Positions 22,994 to 32,473 of a stretch of DNA of 64,000 nucleotides are shown here, piece after piece. A program made the position numbers and the translations under genes. The notes beneath the pieces are model-generated. The model was not told the DNA's origin and did no database searches. It was given only the letters and a program-made list of their open reading frames with translations. This DNA is from Bradyrhizobium sp. SZCCT0148. GTDB lineage: Bacteria; Pseudomonadota; Alphaproteobacteria; Rhizobiales; Xanthobacteraceae. Numbering within the stretch: the first letter of the stretch is position 1; the number at the start of each line of letters is the position of its first letter. The stretch is from assembly GCF_018129985.1 (NCBI RefSeq), contig NZ_JAFCKT010000010.1, positions 62,001 to 126,000 of the forward strand, read 5' to 3'.

Positions 22994-25468
22994 GTGACCT
23001 CATTCCCTCGTGCCGTTTGGCGATCCACCGGCCTGATCCTCTGCGTGATGACAGGGCTGACGGTCGGCTGCGCCGCTTTAGCCAAGTCCAATGAGACGCC
23101 CGCGGAAGCGGGCAAGGATACCGCGAAGCCGGCAGCCAAGAACACCGCCAAGGACGGCGCGAAGGGCGCATCCAGGGGAACCGGCAAGGAAACTGCAAAA
23201 GACGCGGCCAAAGGAGCCAGCCCCGCAGCGAACACGGGCGGGAGCAAGGGTGCCGCCGGCGCTCCTGCCAAGGACGCCGCGAAGAAACCGGCCAAGGAGC
23301 CTGGCAAGGAGGCCGGCAAGAGCGCCGGAAAAGAGCCGGCAAAGGACAAGCCCAAGCCTGCCGTAACGGCAGCTCCGCCGAAAGCGCATCCGGCCGCCAG
23401 CGCCTCTCCGCCGAAAACCGCACCCGCGCCAGCCGTGACGGCCACGGTCAGACCTTCCGCCCCCGCCGCAAGGCCGGCCGCAGCGCCCGTGCTGGCTCCG
23501 GCGACCCGCCAGCACGCCGCGCCGCGCAAGCCGGTGATACCGGCCGCGGTCGCTGCGACATCGTCAACGCCGCAGGGTGACAAGGATGCCCTCGAAAGCG
23601 TCATCGAGCTCGTGCGCAAGCGCAAGGCGGGTGATGCCAGCAACGTCGCGGCAGGCATCTCCGATCCGGTCGCGCGAAAACTCGCGGAATGGATCATCCT
23701 GCGCAGCGAGGACAATGGCGCGACCGTGGAGCGCTACCGCGCCTTCCTCTCCGCCAATCCGAGCTGGCCGTCGCAGACCTTCCTCCGCCGCCGCCTCGAG
23801 GCCGCGATGTGGGACGACAGGCGCGATGAGTCCGTCGGCTGGTCGTGGTTCGAGAACGAATCTCCTGTGTCCGCCAAGGGCCGTTTCACGCTCGCCAAGG
23901 CGATGCTGGCGCGCGGCGACCGCGCCAATGCCGAGCGGCTGGTGCGCGACGCCTGGCGCAGCGATCCGATGTCCGAGGAGACCGAGAACAACGCGCTCGA
24001 CCAGTTCGGCGCTCTGCTGACGCCGGGCGATCAGAAGGCGCGGATGGACACCCTGCTCTATGGCAGCGAGAACGAGGCCGCGCTGCGCGCCGCAAAGCGC
24101 CTCGGCGCAGGCTATGTCGCGCTCGCCAAGGCCCGCATCGCTGCGGTCAAGAAGGCGCCGAACGCGCGCGCGCTGCTCGACGCCGTCCCCCGCGAGCTGC
24201 ACAACGACCCCGGCTTCATCTTCAGCAAGATCCAGCTGCTGCGCCGCGAGGAGAAGTTCGCCGAGGCAGCGCAGCTCATGCTGTCGGCGCCGAAGGATCC
24301 GGGTCGTCTCCACAATCTCGACGAATGGTGGATCGAGCGGCGCCTGCTGGCGCGCAAGATGATCGACACCGAAGATTTCCGCAGCGCCTATCTGATCGCC
24401 CGCGACGCCGCGCTGCCCTCGCGCGACATCTACAAGACCGAGCAGGAGTTCACGGCCGGGTGGATCGCGCTGCGCTTCCTCAACGACCCCGCAGCCGCCA
24501 CCCAGCATTTTGCCCGCATCGGCGTCGGCAGCGTCAACCCGACCGCGCTGGCGCGTGCCGGCTATTGGCAGGGCCGCGCCGCGGAAGCCGCTGGGCGGCA
24601 GCAGGAGGCGCGCAACGCCTATGCCCGCGCCGCCGAACAGTCCACCAGCTATTACGGCCAGCTCGCCCGGGCCAAGCTCGGCCTGCCGCAGATCGAACTC
24701 AACAGCCAGCCGCGCGGGCGTGGCGCCGAGCGGCTGGAGATCGTGCGCGCCGCGCAATTGCTCTACGAGCTCGACGAGCGCGAGATGGCGATACCGCTGC
24801 TGGCCGACATGGGCGAGAACGGCGATCCCGAAGCGCTTGCTGGTCTCGGCGAACTGACCCAGCGCTACAACGATGCGCGCGGCATGCTGCTGCTCGGCAA
24901 GGCCGCACTCAATCGCGGCCTGCCGTTCGACTTCTACGCCTACCCCGTCAACGGCATTCCGCAGTTCACGCCGATCGGTCCCGAAGTCGAGCGCAGCATC
25001 ATCTATGCGATTGCCCGGCAGGAGAGCGCATTCAATCCGTCAGTGGTGTCGCCGGCGCAGGCGTATGGCCTGATGCAGGTGACGCCCGACGCCGCGCGCT
25101 ATGTCTGCAAGCGGCACGGCGCGACTTACGATCTGGGGCGGCTGAAGAACGATTCGGTCTACAACGCCACGCTCGGCTCGGCCGAACTCGGCGGCCTGCT
25201 CGAGGATTACCGCGGCTCCTACATCATGACCTTTGCCGCCTACAATGCCGGCCGCGGCAGCGTGAAGAAGTGGGTCGAGCGCTACGGCGACCCGCGCGAC
25301 CCCAAGGTCGATGCGGTCGACTGGGTCGAGCTGATTCCGTTCTCCGAGACTCGCAATTACGTGCAGCGGATCATGGAGAACCTGCAGGTCTACCGCGCCC
25401 GCTTCGGCGGCGGCACGCGCCTGCAGATCGAAGCCGATCTGCGCCGCGGCGCCGGCAGCGTGCAATAG
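22994..25468 (+). CDS. slt: Soluble lytic murein transglycosylase with Ala/Lys-rich N-terminal region
   Basis: An 824-residue periplasmic enzyme that cleaves peptidoglycan glycan strands to 1,6-anhydro-muropeptides. GTG 22994 is preferred because it places a signal peptide at the start (FPRAVWRSTGLILCVMTGLT); an in-frame TTG at 22958 is the alternative. Residues about 35-180 are an unusual Ala/Lys/Pro-rich region (repeats such as KDAAKKPAKEPGKEAGKSAG). A superhelical alpha-solenoid follows (about 195-640). The C-terminal SLT domain has catalytic Glu677 in IARQESAFNPSVVSP, with AYGLMQVTPDAA and TFAAYNAGRGSV after it. It is divergent from dapA across about 240 bases. Confidence 0.92.
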   Translation: MTSFPRAVWRSTGLILCVMTGLTVGCAALAKSNETPAEAGKDTAKPAAKNTAKDGAKGASRGTGKETAKDAAKGASPAANTGGSKGAAGAPAKDAAKKPAKEPGKEAGKSAGKEPAKDKPKPAVTAAPPKAHPAASASPPKTAPAPAVTATVRPSAPAARPAAAPVLAPATRQHAAPRKPVIPAAVAATSSTPQGDKDALESVIELVRKRKAGDASNVAAGISDPVARKLAEWIILRSEDNGATVERYRAFLSANPSWPSQTFLRRRLEAAMWDDRRDESVGWSWFENESPVSAKGRFTLAKAMLARGDRANAERLVRDAWRSDPMSEETENNALDQFGALLTPGDQKARMDTLLYGSENEAALRAAKRLGAGYVALAKARIAAVKKAPNARALLDAVPRELHNDPGFIFSKIQLLRREEKFAEAAQLMLSAPKDPGRLHNLDEWWIERRLLARKMIDTEDFRSAYLIARDAALPSRDIYKTEQEFTAGWIALRFLNDPAAATQHFARIGVGSVNPTALARAGYWQGRAAEAAGRQQEARNAYARAAEQSTSYYGQLARAKLGLPQIELNSQPRGRGAERLEIVRAAQLLYELDEREMAIPLLADMGENGDPEALAGLGELTQRYNDARGMLLLGKAALNRGLPFDFYAYPVNGIPQFTPIGPEVERSIIYAIARQESAFNPSVVSPAQAYGLMQVTPDAARYVCKRHGATYDLGRLKNDSVYNATLGSAELGGLLEDYRGSYIMTFAAYNAGRGSVKKWVERYGDPRDPKVDAVDWVELIPFSETRNYVQRIMENLQVYRARFGGGTRLQIEADLRRGAGSVQ

Positions 25469-25842
25469 CGATCCGCTCTTCGGTTCGCAGCTTCGTCCGG
25501 GGTGGCGAGCGCTGTGTCGGCAGGACCTGAGCCGCCAAGTACATCTTGAGATCCAAGACGATCCTGCGGCGAACTTCCTCGACGCGTTGCTTGAACGCTG
25601 CCACAGGCAGCGGTCAGATCGGCAAGCTCGCCATTGCCTCGCGTGCAAATGGAGGCGCCTGTCCACCGCTGAAGGCAGATCATCAGCCTGGCTTTGCGCA
25701 GGCACGCCGGCCACCGGCGATCCTCCGCCTTTGCCCCACTGTCAGGATGAGACGAGGAGCCCCCTCTCCCATCTTCCATCAGATCCCAACCGAGACCGCT
25801 CAATGGACCGCGACGCGCCAACTTGCCCGTTGCGCGAAGCGA

Positions 25843-25896
25843 GAAAGGCAAGCGCCGCGGCAAAGGCAAGCGCCGCGGCAAAGGCAAGCGCCGCGG
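25843..25896. repeat. 18-bp tandem repeat, three copies
   Basis: The unit CAAAGGCAAGCGCCGCGG occurs three times head to tail (25843-25860, 25861-25878, 25879-25896). The first copy differs only in its first base, and a partial fourth copy (CAAA) follows. It lies in the gap upstream of the porin terminator. There are no spacers, so it is not a CRISPR array. Confidence 0.85.
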
Positions 25897-25924
25897 CAAA
25901 AACAGCACCGCGACAACAAGAAAA

Positions 25925-25948
25925 GCCCCGGCGGTTTCCCGCCGAGGC
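25925..25948 (-). terminator. Rho-independent terminator of the porin gene
   Basis: On the minus strand, GCCTCGGCGG, loop GAAA, CCGCCGGGGC, then TTTTC. The 10-bp stem has one G-T wobble. It lies 26 bases past the porin stop codon. Confidence 0.88.
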
Positions 25949-25973
25949 TCTCTGTCAGGTCGTTAGACCGAAC

Positions 25974-27548
25974 TTACCAGTTGCGCTGAGCGCGGAGGAG
26001 CAGGGTGATGGTGTCCTGATCCTTCAGCTCGTACACGGCAGCCGGCTTGGCCGTCGTGCCGGAACCGGCGTAAGCGAAGGTGCCCGCATACTTCTGGTCC
26101 AGATGGGTCCAGTTGAGGTCAGCCGAGAACGTGAGGTTCTTGACCGGGGTCCAGCGGGTGATGATACCAACCTGGCCAACGGCGAAGTCGGGGTTGCACG
26201 AGGTCACGCCAGCAACAGCGAAGGTGCCACCGACACCGCACAGGCTGTTCTTGGCGAGCGAGCCGAACTGTGCCTGAGCGTAGGCACCGTACAGCGCGGT
26301 GTTCCAGTAGGGATCCCAGTTGTGGGTGTAAGCACCACGGAAGCCCCAGGTCTTCACGGTCTCCTGCGACGAGCCACCGGCCGCCGAGGTGAACACGGTG
26401 TCCGGAGCATAGGCGAAGCCAACGCTCTGGTAGGCACCGGCGACATTCGTGCCGCTGAACATCGAGTAGCTGCCGCCCGCCAGGTTCTGGAAGTTGTAGC
26501 GGGTCGCACCGTCGGTGTAGACGCCCGAAATGTTGATCACGTCACCCGCACCAGTCGGGATGTTCTTGATCGACAAAGCGAGCTGAACAGCCCAACCCCA
26601 CTTGTCGTCGGGGTGGCCAGTCGGCTCGGTGGCGCCGTAGTAGGCAACGTGGTTGTCGTGAGCGGCAACCGACGCCTGGAAGAGACCCCAAGCCTGGTCA
26701 ACGCGGACCATACCGACGAGGTTCGGAGAGCGCGAGCCGCCGATGGCGTTGGAGCCATAAGCGCCGCCCGTGATGCCCGTGACCGAAGCGCCCGCCAGGT
26801 TGATGTTGCCGGCCTGGTAGTAAGCCGTCGCGTCTTCCGCCGAGAACGACGCCGTCACGCCCTGACCGAAGTCAGCGGTGTAGGTGAACTGGTTGACACC
26901 AGTGACCGTGCCGGAACCGCCGACGAGGCTGTCGAAGTTGTTGCCGGGATAGTTGGTCCAGGGCGCGTCGAACTGCGACACGGCCTTACCCATGGTGAAG
27001 CCGGCGAACTGGATGAAGGCGTAGTACACGCCGAGCGAACCGCCCGAGGTGTTGCCGTCGGTGCCGTTGATCGACGAACCAACGAGCGCCGGGGTGGCGC
27101 CGGAGGTGTTGAGAGCCAGCGTGCCGCTGTAGGCGGTCGCGCCGGTCGCGCTGCCCGTGCCGGCGTAGTTGCCGGTGGTCCAGGAGAACACGCCGTCGAA
27201 GAAGGTACGGACGACGCCGTACTCAGTCGCGGTGCGCGTGTCGATGTTGAGATCTTCACGAGCGCGCATGGTGTAGTAGTTCGTCAGACGATTGCGCGCA
27301 CCGTTGTTGCCGGTGAGCTGGCCGCTGAAGTCCGAGTTGGTGTTCAGCGCGACTTCAGCGCGCAGATAACCACCCAGCTTGATGCAGGTGTCGGTGCCCG
27401 GGATGTAGTAGAAGCCCGCGCCGTACAGCGAGCAGATCTTCACGTATTCGACCGCCTTGGCCTTCACGGGCAGATCGGCTGCTTGAGCTCCGCCCACGGC
27501 GATCAGACCCGCCGCTGAGCCGAGCAAAAGGCTCTTAACCAACTTCAT
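25974..27548 (-). CDS. Outer membrane porin, Omp2b/Porin_2 family
   Basis: A 524-residue outer-membrane beta-barrel. The signal peptide is MKLVKSLLLGSAAGLIAVGG, ending AQA, followed by ADLPVKAKAVEYVKICSLYG, the standard start of rhizobial porins. CIKLGGYLRAEV and the short aromatic-rich repeats ending in RAQRNW fit a 16-strand trimeric general porin. Two cysteines early (CSLYGAGFYYIPGTDTC) and two later (SLCGVGG and TSCNPDF) may form disulfides in loops. The codon use is strongly biased towards preferred codons, as expected for a highly expressed gene. The ribosome site CTTGGAGGTTTAAC precedes the ATG, and a strong terminator follows. Confidence 0.93.
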   Translation of the reverse strand: MKLVKSLLLGSAAGLIAVGGAQAADLPVKAKAVEYVKICSLYGAGFYYIPGTDTCIKLGGYLRAEVALNTNSDFSGQLTGNNGARNRLTNYYTMRAREDLNIDTRTATEYGVVRTFFDGVFSWTTGNYAGTGSATGATAYSGTLALNTSGATPALVGSSINGTDGNTSGGSLGVYYAFIQFAGFTMGKAVSQFDAPWTNYPGNNFDSLVGGSGTVTGVNQFTYTADFGQGVTASFSAEDATAYYQAGNINLAGASVTGITGGAYGSNAIGGSRSPNLVGMVRVDQAWGLFQASVAAHDNHVAYYGATEPTGHPDDKWGWAVQLALSIKNIPTGAGDVINISGVYTDGATRYNFQNLAGGSYSMFSGTNVAGAYQSVGFAYAPDTVFTSAAGGSSQETVKTWGFRGAYTHNWDPYWNTALYGAYAQAQFGSLAKNSLCGVGGTFAVAGVTSCNPDFAVGQVGIITRWTPVKNLTFSADLNWTHLDQKYAGTFAYAGSGTTAKPAAVYELKDQDTITLLLRAQRNW

Positions 27549-28350
27549 GTTAAACCTCCAAGTTGCTCTTCAGGGAAGGTCACTGACCGGACGGCCAATT
27601 CCCCAACCCCCTTCAAATCACCGCTTCGGGCTCCTTCGCGTCTTCGGACACACCCGCATGAACGCGAGGGACTTAAGCGAAATGACCTAAACGGGACGAC
27701 CTCGGGATGCCCCCCTCCGTCGCTCAGTCACAATTACCGAACGTCCTTGCACACACAACAAGAGAACGCTCCGAAACGGGCCCGCACAGCTTGTTTTCCG
27801 GCGGGTGTTGCACAAATAACACGCAGATGTGATCAATCGACCTTCGCAACACATTGTTTTTACTAGCGTTTTTAAGCCGGTTCCATCTGCCGACAAAGTT
27901 CCCTGCTTCGGACGCCACGGACGAGATCCTGGCGGCGAGAGGCTTTGACGCACTCGAATCGTGGAATCACGCGCAGACTCAAAGAGGAGGCACTGTCCTG
28001 CTCCAGGCCTTCCCGGCGCAACGCAGGCGCTGCCTTGAGGTGCGCGATACGCACGGTCTGTGGATAGCGGGGTTACTGGCAGGCCGGCGGAGACGGCCCG
28101 ATTCGCACTTTCGACCGCCCGCCCTCCGATCCTTCGATTCTTCCGTCGGACTAAGCCTCTTATGGGAGCGAAACGGCTGTCATGGGCGAAACCGCCCCTG
28201 GACGCGCCAGTCGAGCACCCGTTCTGACGGCGTTACGGTCACGCTCTCGGGAGCAAACTGCCTTGTTGGGAAAATCGCTGGGATATTCGAACGAAAACAC
28301 ACGCTTCCAAATTGACCAGCCCAAGCAATTAGATGCATAAGGCTCGCACC
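27549..28350. other. Regulatory gap between the porin and tRNA-Ser genes
   Basis: These 800 bases lie upstream of both the porin (minus) and tRNA-Ser (plus). The first 300 are AT-richer than average and should carry the porin promoter and a long leader, but I cannot place the promoter confidently. The last 40 hold the tRNA promoter listed below. No gene is supported in the middle. Confidence 0.4.
28312..28340 (+). promoter_or_regulatory. Probable sigma-70 promoter of tRNA-Ser
   Basis: A TTGACC at 28312-28317 and GCATAA at 28335-28340 are separated by exactly 17 bases. The tRNA begins at 28351, so transcription would start only a few bases before the mature 5' end. Confidence 0.55.
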
Positions 28351-28443
28351 GGAGAGGTGGCCGAGTGGCTGAAGGCAACGCTTTGCTAAAGCGTCATACG
28401 GTCTCAAGCTGTATCGAGGGTTCGAATCCCTCCCTCTCCGCCA
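28351..28443 (+). tRNA. tRNA-Ser (anticodon GCU)
   Basis: A complete class II tRNA of 93 bases, including an encoded CCA. The acceptor stem pairs GGAGAGG with CCTCTCC, and the D-arm is GCCGAGTGGCTGAAGGC. The anticodon arm contains TTGCTAA with GCT at 28385-28387, reading AGC and AGU codons. There is a long serine-type variable arm, and the T-arm is GAGGGTTCGAATCCCTC. Confidence 0.97.
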
Positions 28444-28856
28444 CCCCGCAGCAGAATCAATCAAGCTTGGTGCGGTCTTTCACCTGAAGGCGGTCGTGAG
28501 GGCGCGAAAGCCCGGCGCGGCAAGTTCTGGTCGATTCGCAACACCTTATATGTGTGGGTGTGTGCGTGGGGCTAAGACTAGCGGTGGAACCGCGCGAACC
28601 GCAGATGCGAGGGCGAAATGAGCACCGCCTCGCCGGCCCGGACATTGTACCAGACGCCTGCCCCTGCGTCGGCACGGAGACGAAGGGCAGAATCCCCGCC
28701 TTGTGAGGACGTCCGAATTCCAGATCGCACTCATCGGGGGCGATCTGAGTCGGCGGCCATCGTTCGACGGCGTCGGGCTCGCTCATACCGCATGCATCTT
28801 GTGTGGCGGCGATCAGGCCCACCCGTGCGCCCACGGGTGCGGATGCGATGCCCGGT
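28444..28856. other. Gene-free stretch after tRNA-Ser
   Basis: These 413 bases downstream of the tRNA contain no convincing gene or integrase and no repeat of the tRNA 3' end. Short open frames on both strands give unrecognisable, arginine-rich translations. Confidence 0.35.
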
Positions 28857-29123
28857 TCAGTGCGTGGCGACCCACGCCCTCGCCTCCCGCTGCGCGGCCG
28901 AGATCTCGGCCTCCGACATCTGCGAGGCGATTTCCTGACGCAGCGTCACGGCGTCCTTGCGGCCCTTCAGGGCGGCGAGGTTGAACCATTTGTGCGCGGC
29001 GACGAGATCGACGAGCCCGGAACGGCCGCTCGCCCAATAGATCCCGCGCTCGAACAAGACGTCCGACAACGCGGTCGCGTCGATCGGCGTTGCCGTCTCC
29101 AGATCGAAAGTACCCTGAAACAT
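28857..29123 (-). CDS. Small Sel1/TPR-like repeat protein
   Basis: An 88-residue protein. ATG 29123 (MFQGTFDLETATPIDATALS) is preceded by a purine-rich AAAAGGGGAT. The middle (LSDVLFERGIYWASGRSG, then LVAAHKWFNLAALKG) has the pattern of one to two Sel1 repeats: a helix with Gly, a loop, then a WFNLAA helix. Sel1 repeats mediate protein contacts. No signal peptide is present, so it is cytoplasmic. The gene stands alone in a gene-poor region. Similar short Sel1-like proteins are common in Bradyrhizobium; the partner is unknown. Confidence 0.7.
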   Translation of the reverse strand: MFQGTFDLETATPIDATALSDVLFERGIYWASGRSGLVDLVAAHKWFNLAALKGRKDAVTLRQEIASQMSEAEISAAQREARAWVATH

Positions 29124-30037
29124 AACGCATCCCCTTTTTTCTTTTGCCTTGCTCCCCCGAGCGCGGCTCCCGTCCAACTCTGATGTGCATGACCCCTTCT
29201 GGGACCGTGCACTGTTCAACTCTTCCCTTAGTCTTCTTGCTCAAGGCCGTTTGCCGGCTTGTTGGAGGTGATGATGGCGGGCAAATTTGAATGGCAGTTT
29301 AAGTATCGCGATGAAGCAGACGTAAACGCGAGCGCGCGGGTCCGGCCCGCAGAATTCAAAAAGTCCCTGATTTGCAGGCACTTCTGCGTTTCGTCAGATT
29401 CGGTTTACCCTGGGATTTTGGGACATCGATAACCATCGCGCGCGGTGGGACGCATTCTTGGCGTCCTCGCGCGCTGTCGGCACCCGCGCCGGCCACTTAC
29501 AGGCTTTCGTCGGGCCCATGGTCTGGGAGCGCCCAAACTCAAGCGAAGGCGGCAGGCGGATGATCCGGCATTTCCGAGACAGCCGTGTCGCGCGAGAAGC
29601 CGCAGTGGACTCGATCGCCCGGTCGAGGCCCGGCGATGACAGCGCGAATGGCGGAAGCGGCGTGCGAGCAGTACGCAATCGGCCGCAGTCCTCACCAGCC
29701 CGGGGTGGAGCGCCCGGCGCAACGATCACGCCGTGGTCGGATCAGCAATGTGGGGAAAAGGAATGCCGGCAATACCCCGGCCTCAGGAGAACGAGGGCGT
29801 CGGCGAACACGTCAGGACCAGATTCCACTTTGACCGCAAGGCTACTCGTGAAATTGCAGAACCGGAGAACCGACCCCGCACCGAACGAAGAAAACTTGTT
29901 TCTTCTGCCGGACCGCAAACAGAACGGTCCGACCGTTGACCTGATGTCTCGCCGACACCCTCTATCGTCGACCAGAACCTCCAGGAGGCGCTGATGACGT
30001 GCCGGCTCTCGAGGAGCCGGCAACTTCAGAAGCGAAG
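29124..30037. other. Gene-poor stretch with one doubtful small ORF
   Basis: About 900 bases with no recognised gene. The only candidate is a 53-codon frame at 29271-29432 (plus) beginning MMAGKFEWQFKYRDEADVN, which follows a good ribosome site, GGAGGTG, set directly against the ATG. Its last third is unconvincing. The remaining sequence carries scattered short frames. The end of the stretch contains the hairpin at 30001-30021. Confidence 0.3.
30001..30021 (-). terminator. Hairpin downstream of the lysine-rich microprotein
   Basis: GCCGGCTC (30001-30008) and GAGCCGGC (30014-30021) form a perfect 8-bp stem with a 5-base loop, 17 bases past the stop of the lysine-rich gene. No T-run follows, so termination efficiency is uncertain. 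Confidence 0.5.
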
Positions 30038-30136
30038 TTACTTCTTCTTGGCGACCTTGCGGGTCTTCTTCGCAGTCTTCTTCACTGCGCTCTTCGCCTT
30101 CTTCGCCTTCTTTGCCTTCTTAGCTTTCTTGGCCAT
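30038..30136 (-). CDS. Lysine-rich microprotein (histone H1-like composition)
   Basis: A 32-residue peptide that begins MAKKAKKAKKAKKAKSAVKK and ends TRKVAKKK, with about half its residues lysine or arginine. The ATG at 30136 has an excellent ribosome site (CGGAGGGCAAC before the ATG), and the stop is followed by a hairpin, both favouring a real gene. The composition matches bacterial H1-like tails that bind DNA or RNA by charge. I recall similar short AKKAKK proteins annotated in Bradyrhizobium. It is most likely a nucleoid- or RNA-binding peptide, but this rests on composition alone. A long leader (about 150 bases with a T-run) precedes it. Confidence 0.7.
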   Translation of the reverse strand: MAKKAKKAKKAKKAKSAVKKTAKKTRKVAKKK

Positions 30137-30657
30137 GTTGCCCTCCGATGTGTGAGATGGCTTAATCGCTGCATGCATTCGGGGATCGAGTGCACACTCA
30201 TCCCGAATACACCAACACAACGAAAAAAACAGCGTCTCGCTTAAAGAAGTGTTGACGACGCAAGGCGCGTGCGCTTGGCGAGCGCGATGCAAGCACGCTG
30301 CACGACGCGTTTGCACGATCGCGCAGAGTGCCCGCATCGTCGATGTCTGCGAGAGATGCGATTTCAGAAAACTCTATGCAGCAAGTATTTTTCTGCACAC
30401 GCGCATCGCGCACGATCGACCCGGTGATGCGCATCGTGATGGTCGAGCTCACCTTGCAGAGGCGTTTCGCGGACTCTGAGTCGCGATTTTTGGCAACGAA
30501 AATATTTTCATGATTAATGGCGCGAGCGCTCGCCGGAGCGTCTGCGAGCCGCCGTTTTGCGCGAATCGCGTGACGGCGATTCGGTCGCCGCGTCGCCATC
30601 GATGGGATGAAGTTTACCGGACAGGATGCGCGCGAGCGTCGCAGCCGAGGAACGAAA
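30137..30657. other. AT-richer gap upstream of the lysine-rich gene
   Basis: About 520 bases with lower GC than the surroundings, including a homopolymer run (CGAAAAAAACAG near 30222-30232) and a patch around 30470-30520. It probably contains the promoter and leader of the microprotein. A 133-codon open frame on the minus strand (30198-30599) has no recognisable features and I do not call it a gene. Confidence 0.35.
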
Positions 30658-30687
30658 ACGAGGTGACGAACTTATCCGTCACCTCGT
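30658..30687 (-). terminator. Rho-independent terminator of the gat operon
   Basis: ACGAGGTGACG (30658-30668) is perfectly repeated in inverse at 30677-30687 with an 8-base loop. On the minus strand the stem is followed by TTTTCGTT. It lies 14 bases beyond the gatB stop. Confidence 0.88.
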
Positions 30688-30701
30688 TCGAACGTGCGAG
30701 A

Positions 30702-32176
<1,475 letters not shown>

Positions 32177-32180
<4 letters not shown>

Positions 32181-32473
32181 GTCGTGCTCCCGAGCAGCGT
32201 GGCAGCGATCCGCTCCCACTCCGCTTCCAATGAATCCGTTGCAGCTGGCTGGCCGGCCTGGCGGTACCAGTAGCCGGCATTGCCGAAATCGCCTTCGACG
32301 CGGTGCAGATAGGCGTGCACCCAGGCGGCGTCACGGCTGTTGTCGTCCTGGACGATTCTGTGCGCCTGCTCCCAGTCGCCCTTGGCGGCCCACCATAGAC
32401 CGCTGAGCGGCGCGCTCAGCCTAGGCGCGGGCGCCGCGCCGTCGAGGCTTGCGATGAACGCGGCGGCATTCAC
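32177..32473 (-). CDS. 98-residue TPR-like protein inserted between gatA and gatB
   Basis: A small helical protein. GTG 32473 overlaps the gatA stop (GTGA), and its own stop overlaps the gatB start (ATGA), so it is translationally coupled on both sides. The middle (LSGLWWAAKGDWEQAHRIVQ, then AWVHAYLHRVEGDFGNAGYW) reads as two tetratricopeptide-like helical hairpins, with W/A-G-D/A-H positions in register. No named family was recognised. Its place makes it a likely accessory factor of the amidotransferase, perhaps in assembly or tRNA delivery; this is inference from context only. Confidence 0.75.

Larger units (their letters stand above)
25469..25973. other. Gene-free stretch between the transglycosylase and porin genes
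   Basis: These 505 bases separate two convergent genes. I found no supported gene; translations of the open frames are low-complexity. The recognisable elements are a three-copy 18-base tandem repeat and the porin terminator, listed separately. The rest shows nothing I can name. Confidence 0.4.

Noticed and set aside
23564..25530. Long open frames on both strands within the transglycosylase gene
   Set aside because: They overlap the Slt gene and give arginine- or alanine-rich translations without motifs.
25843..25896. CRISPR-like repeats
   Set aside because: The copies are directly adjacent with no spacers, and no cas genes are present.
25587..27518. 643-codon open frame on the plus strand
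   Set aside because: Antisense to the porin gene. The porin has a signal peptide, ribosome site, terminator and strong codon bias.
28351..28443. tRNA-Ser as an attachment site of a present-day genomic island
   Set aside because: No second copy of the tRNA 3' end, integrase or phage gene could be seen in the window.
29271..29432. 53-codon frame beginning MMAGKFEWQF
   Set aside because: The ribosome site is too close to the ATG and the second half looks random. It is mentioned in the gap entry but not called as a gene.
30198..30599. 133-codon frame upstream of the lysine-rich gene
   Set aside because: No ribosome site or recognisable domain, and it covers the probable promoter and leader of the microprotein.
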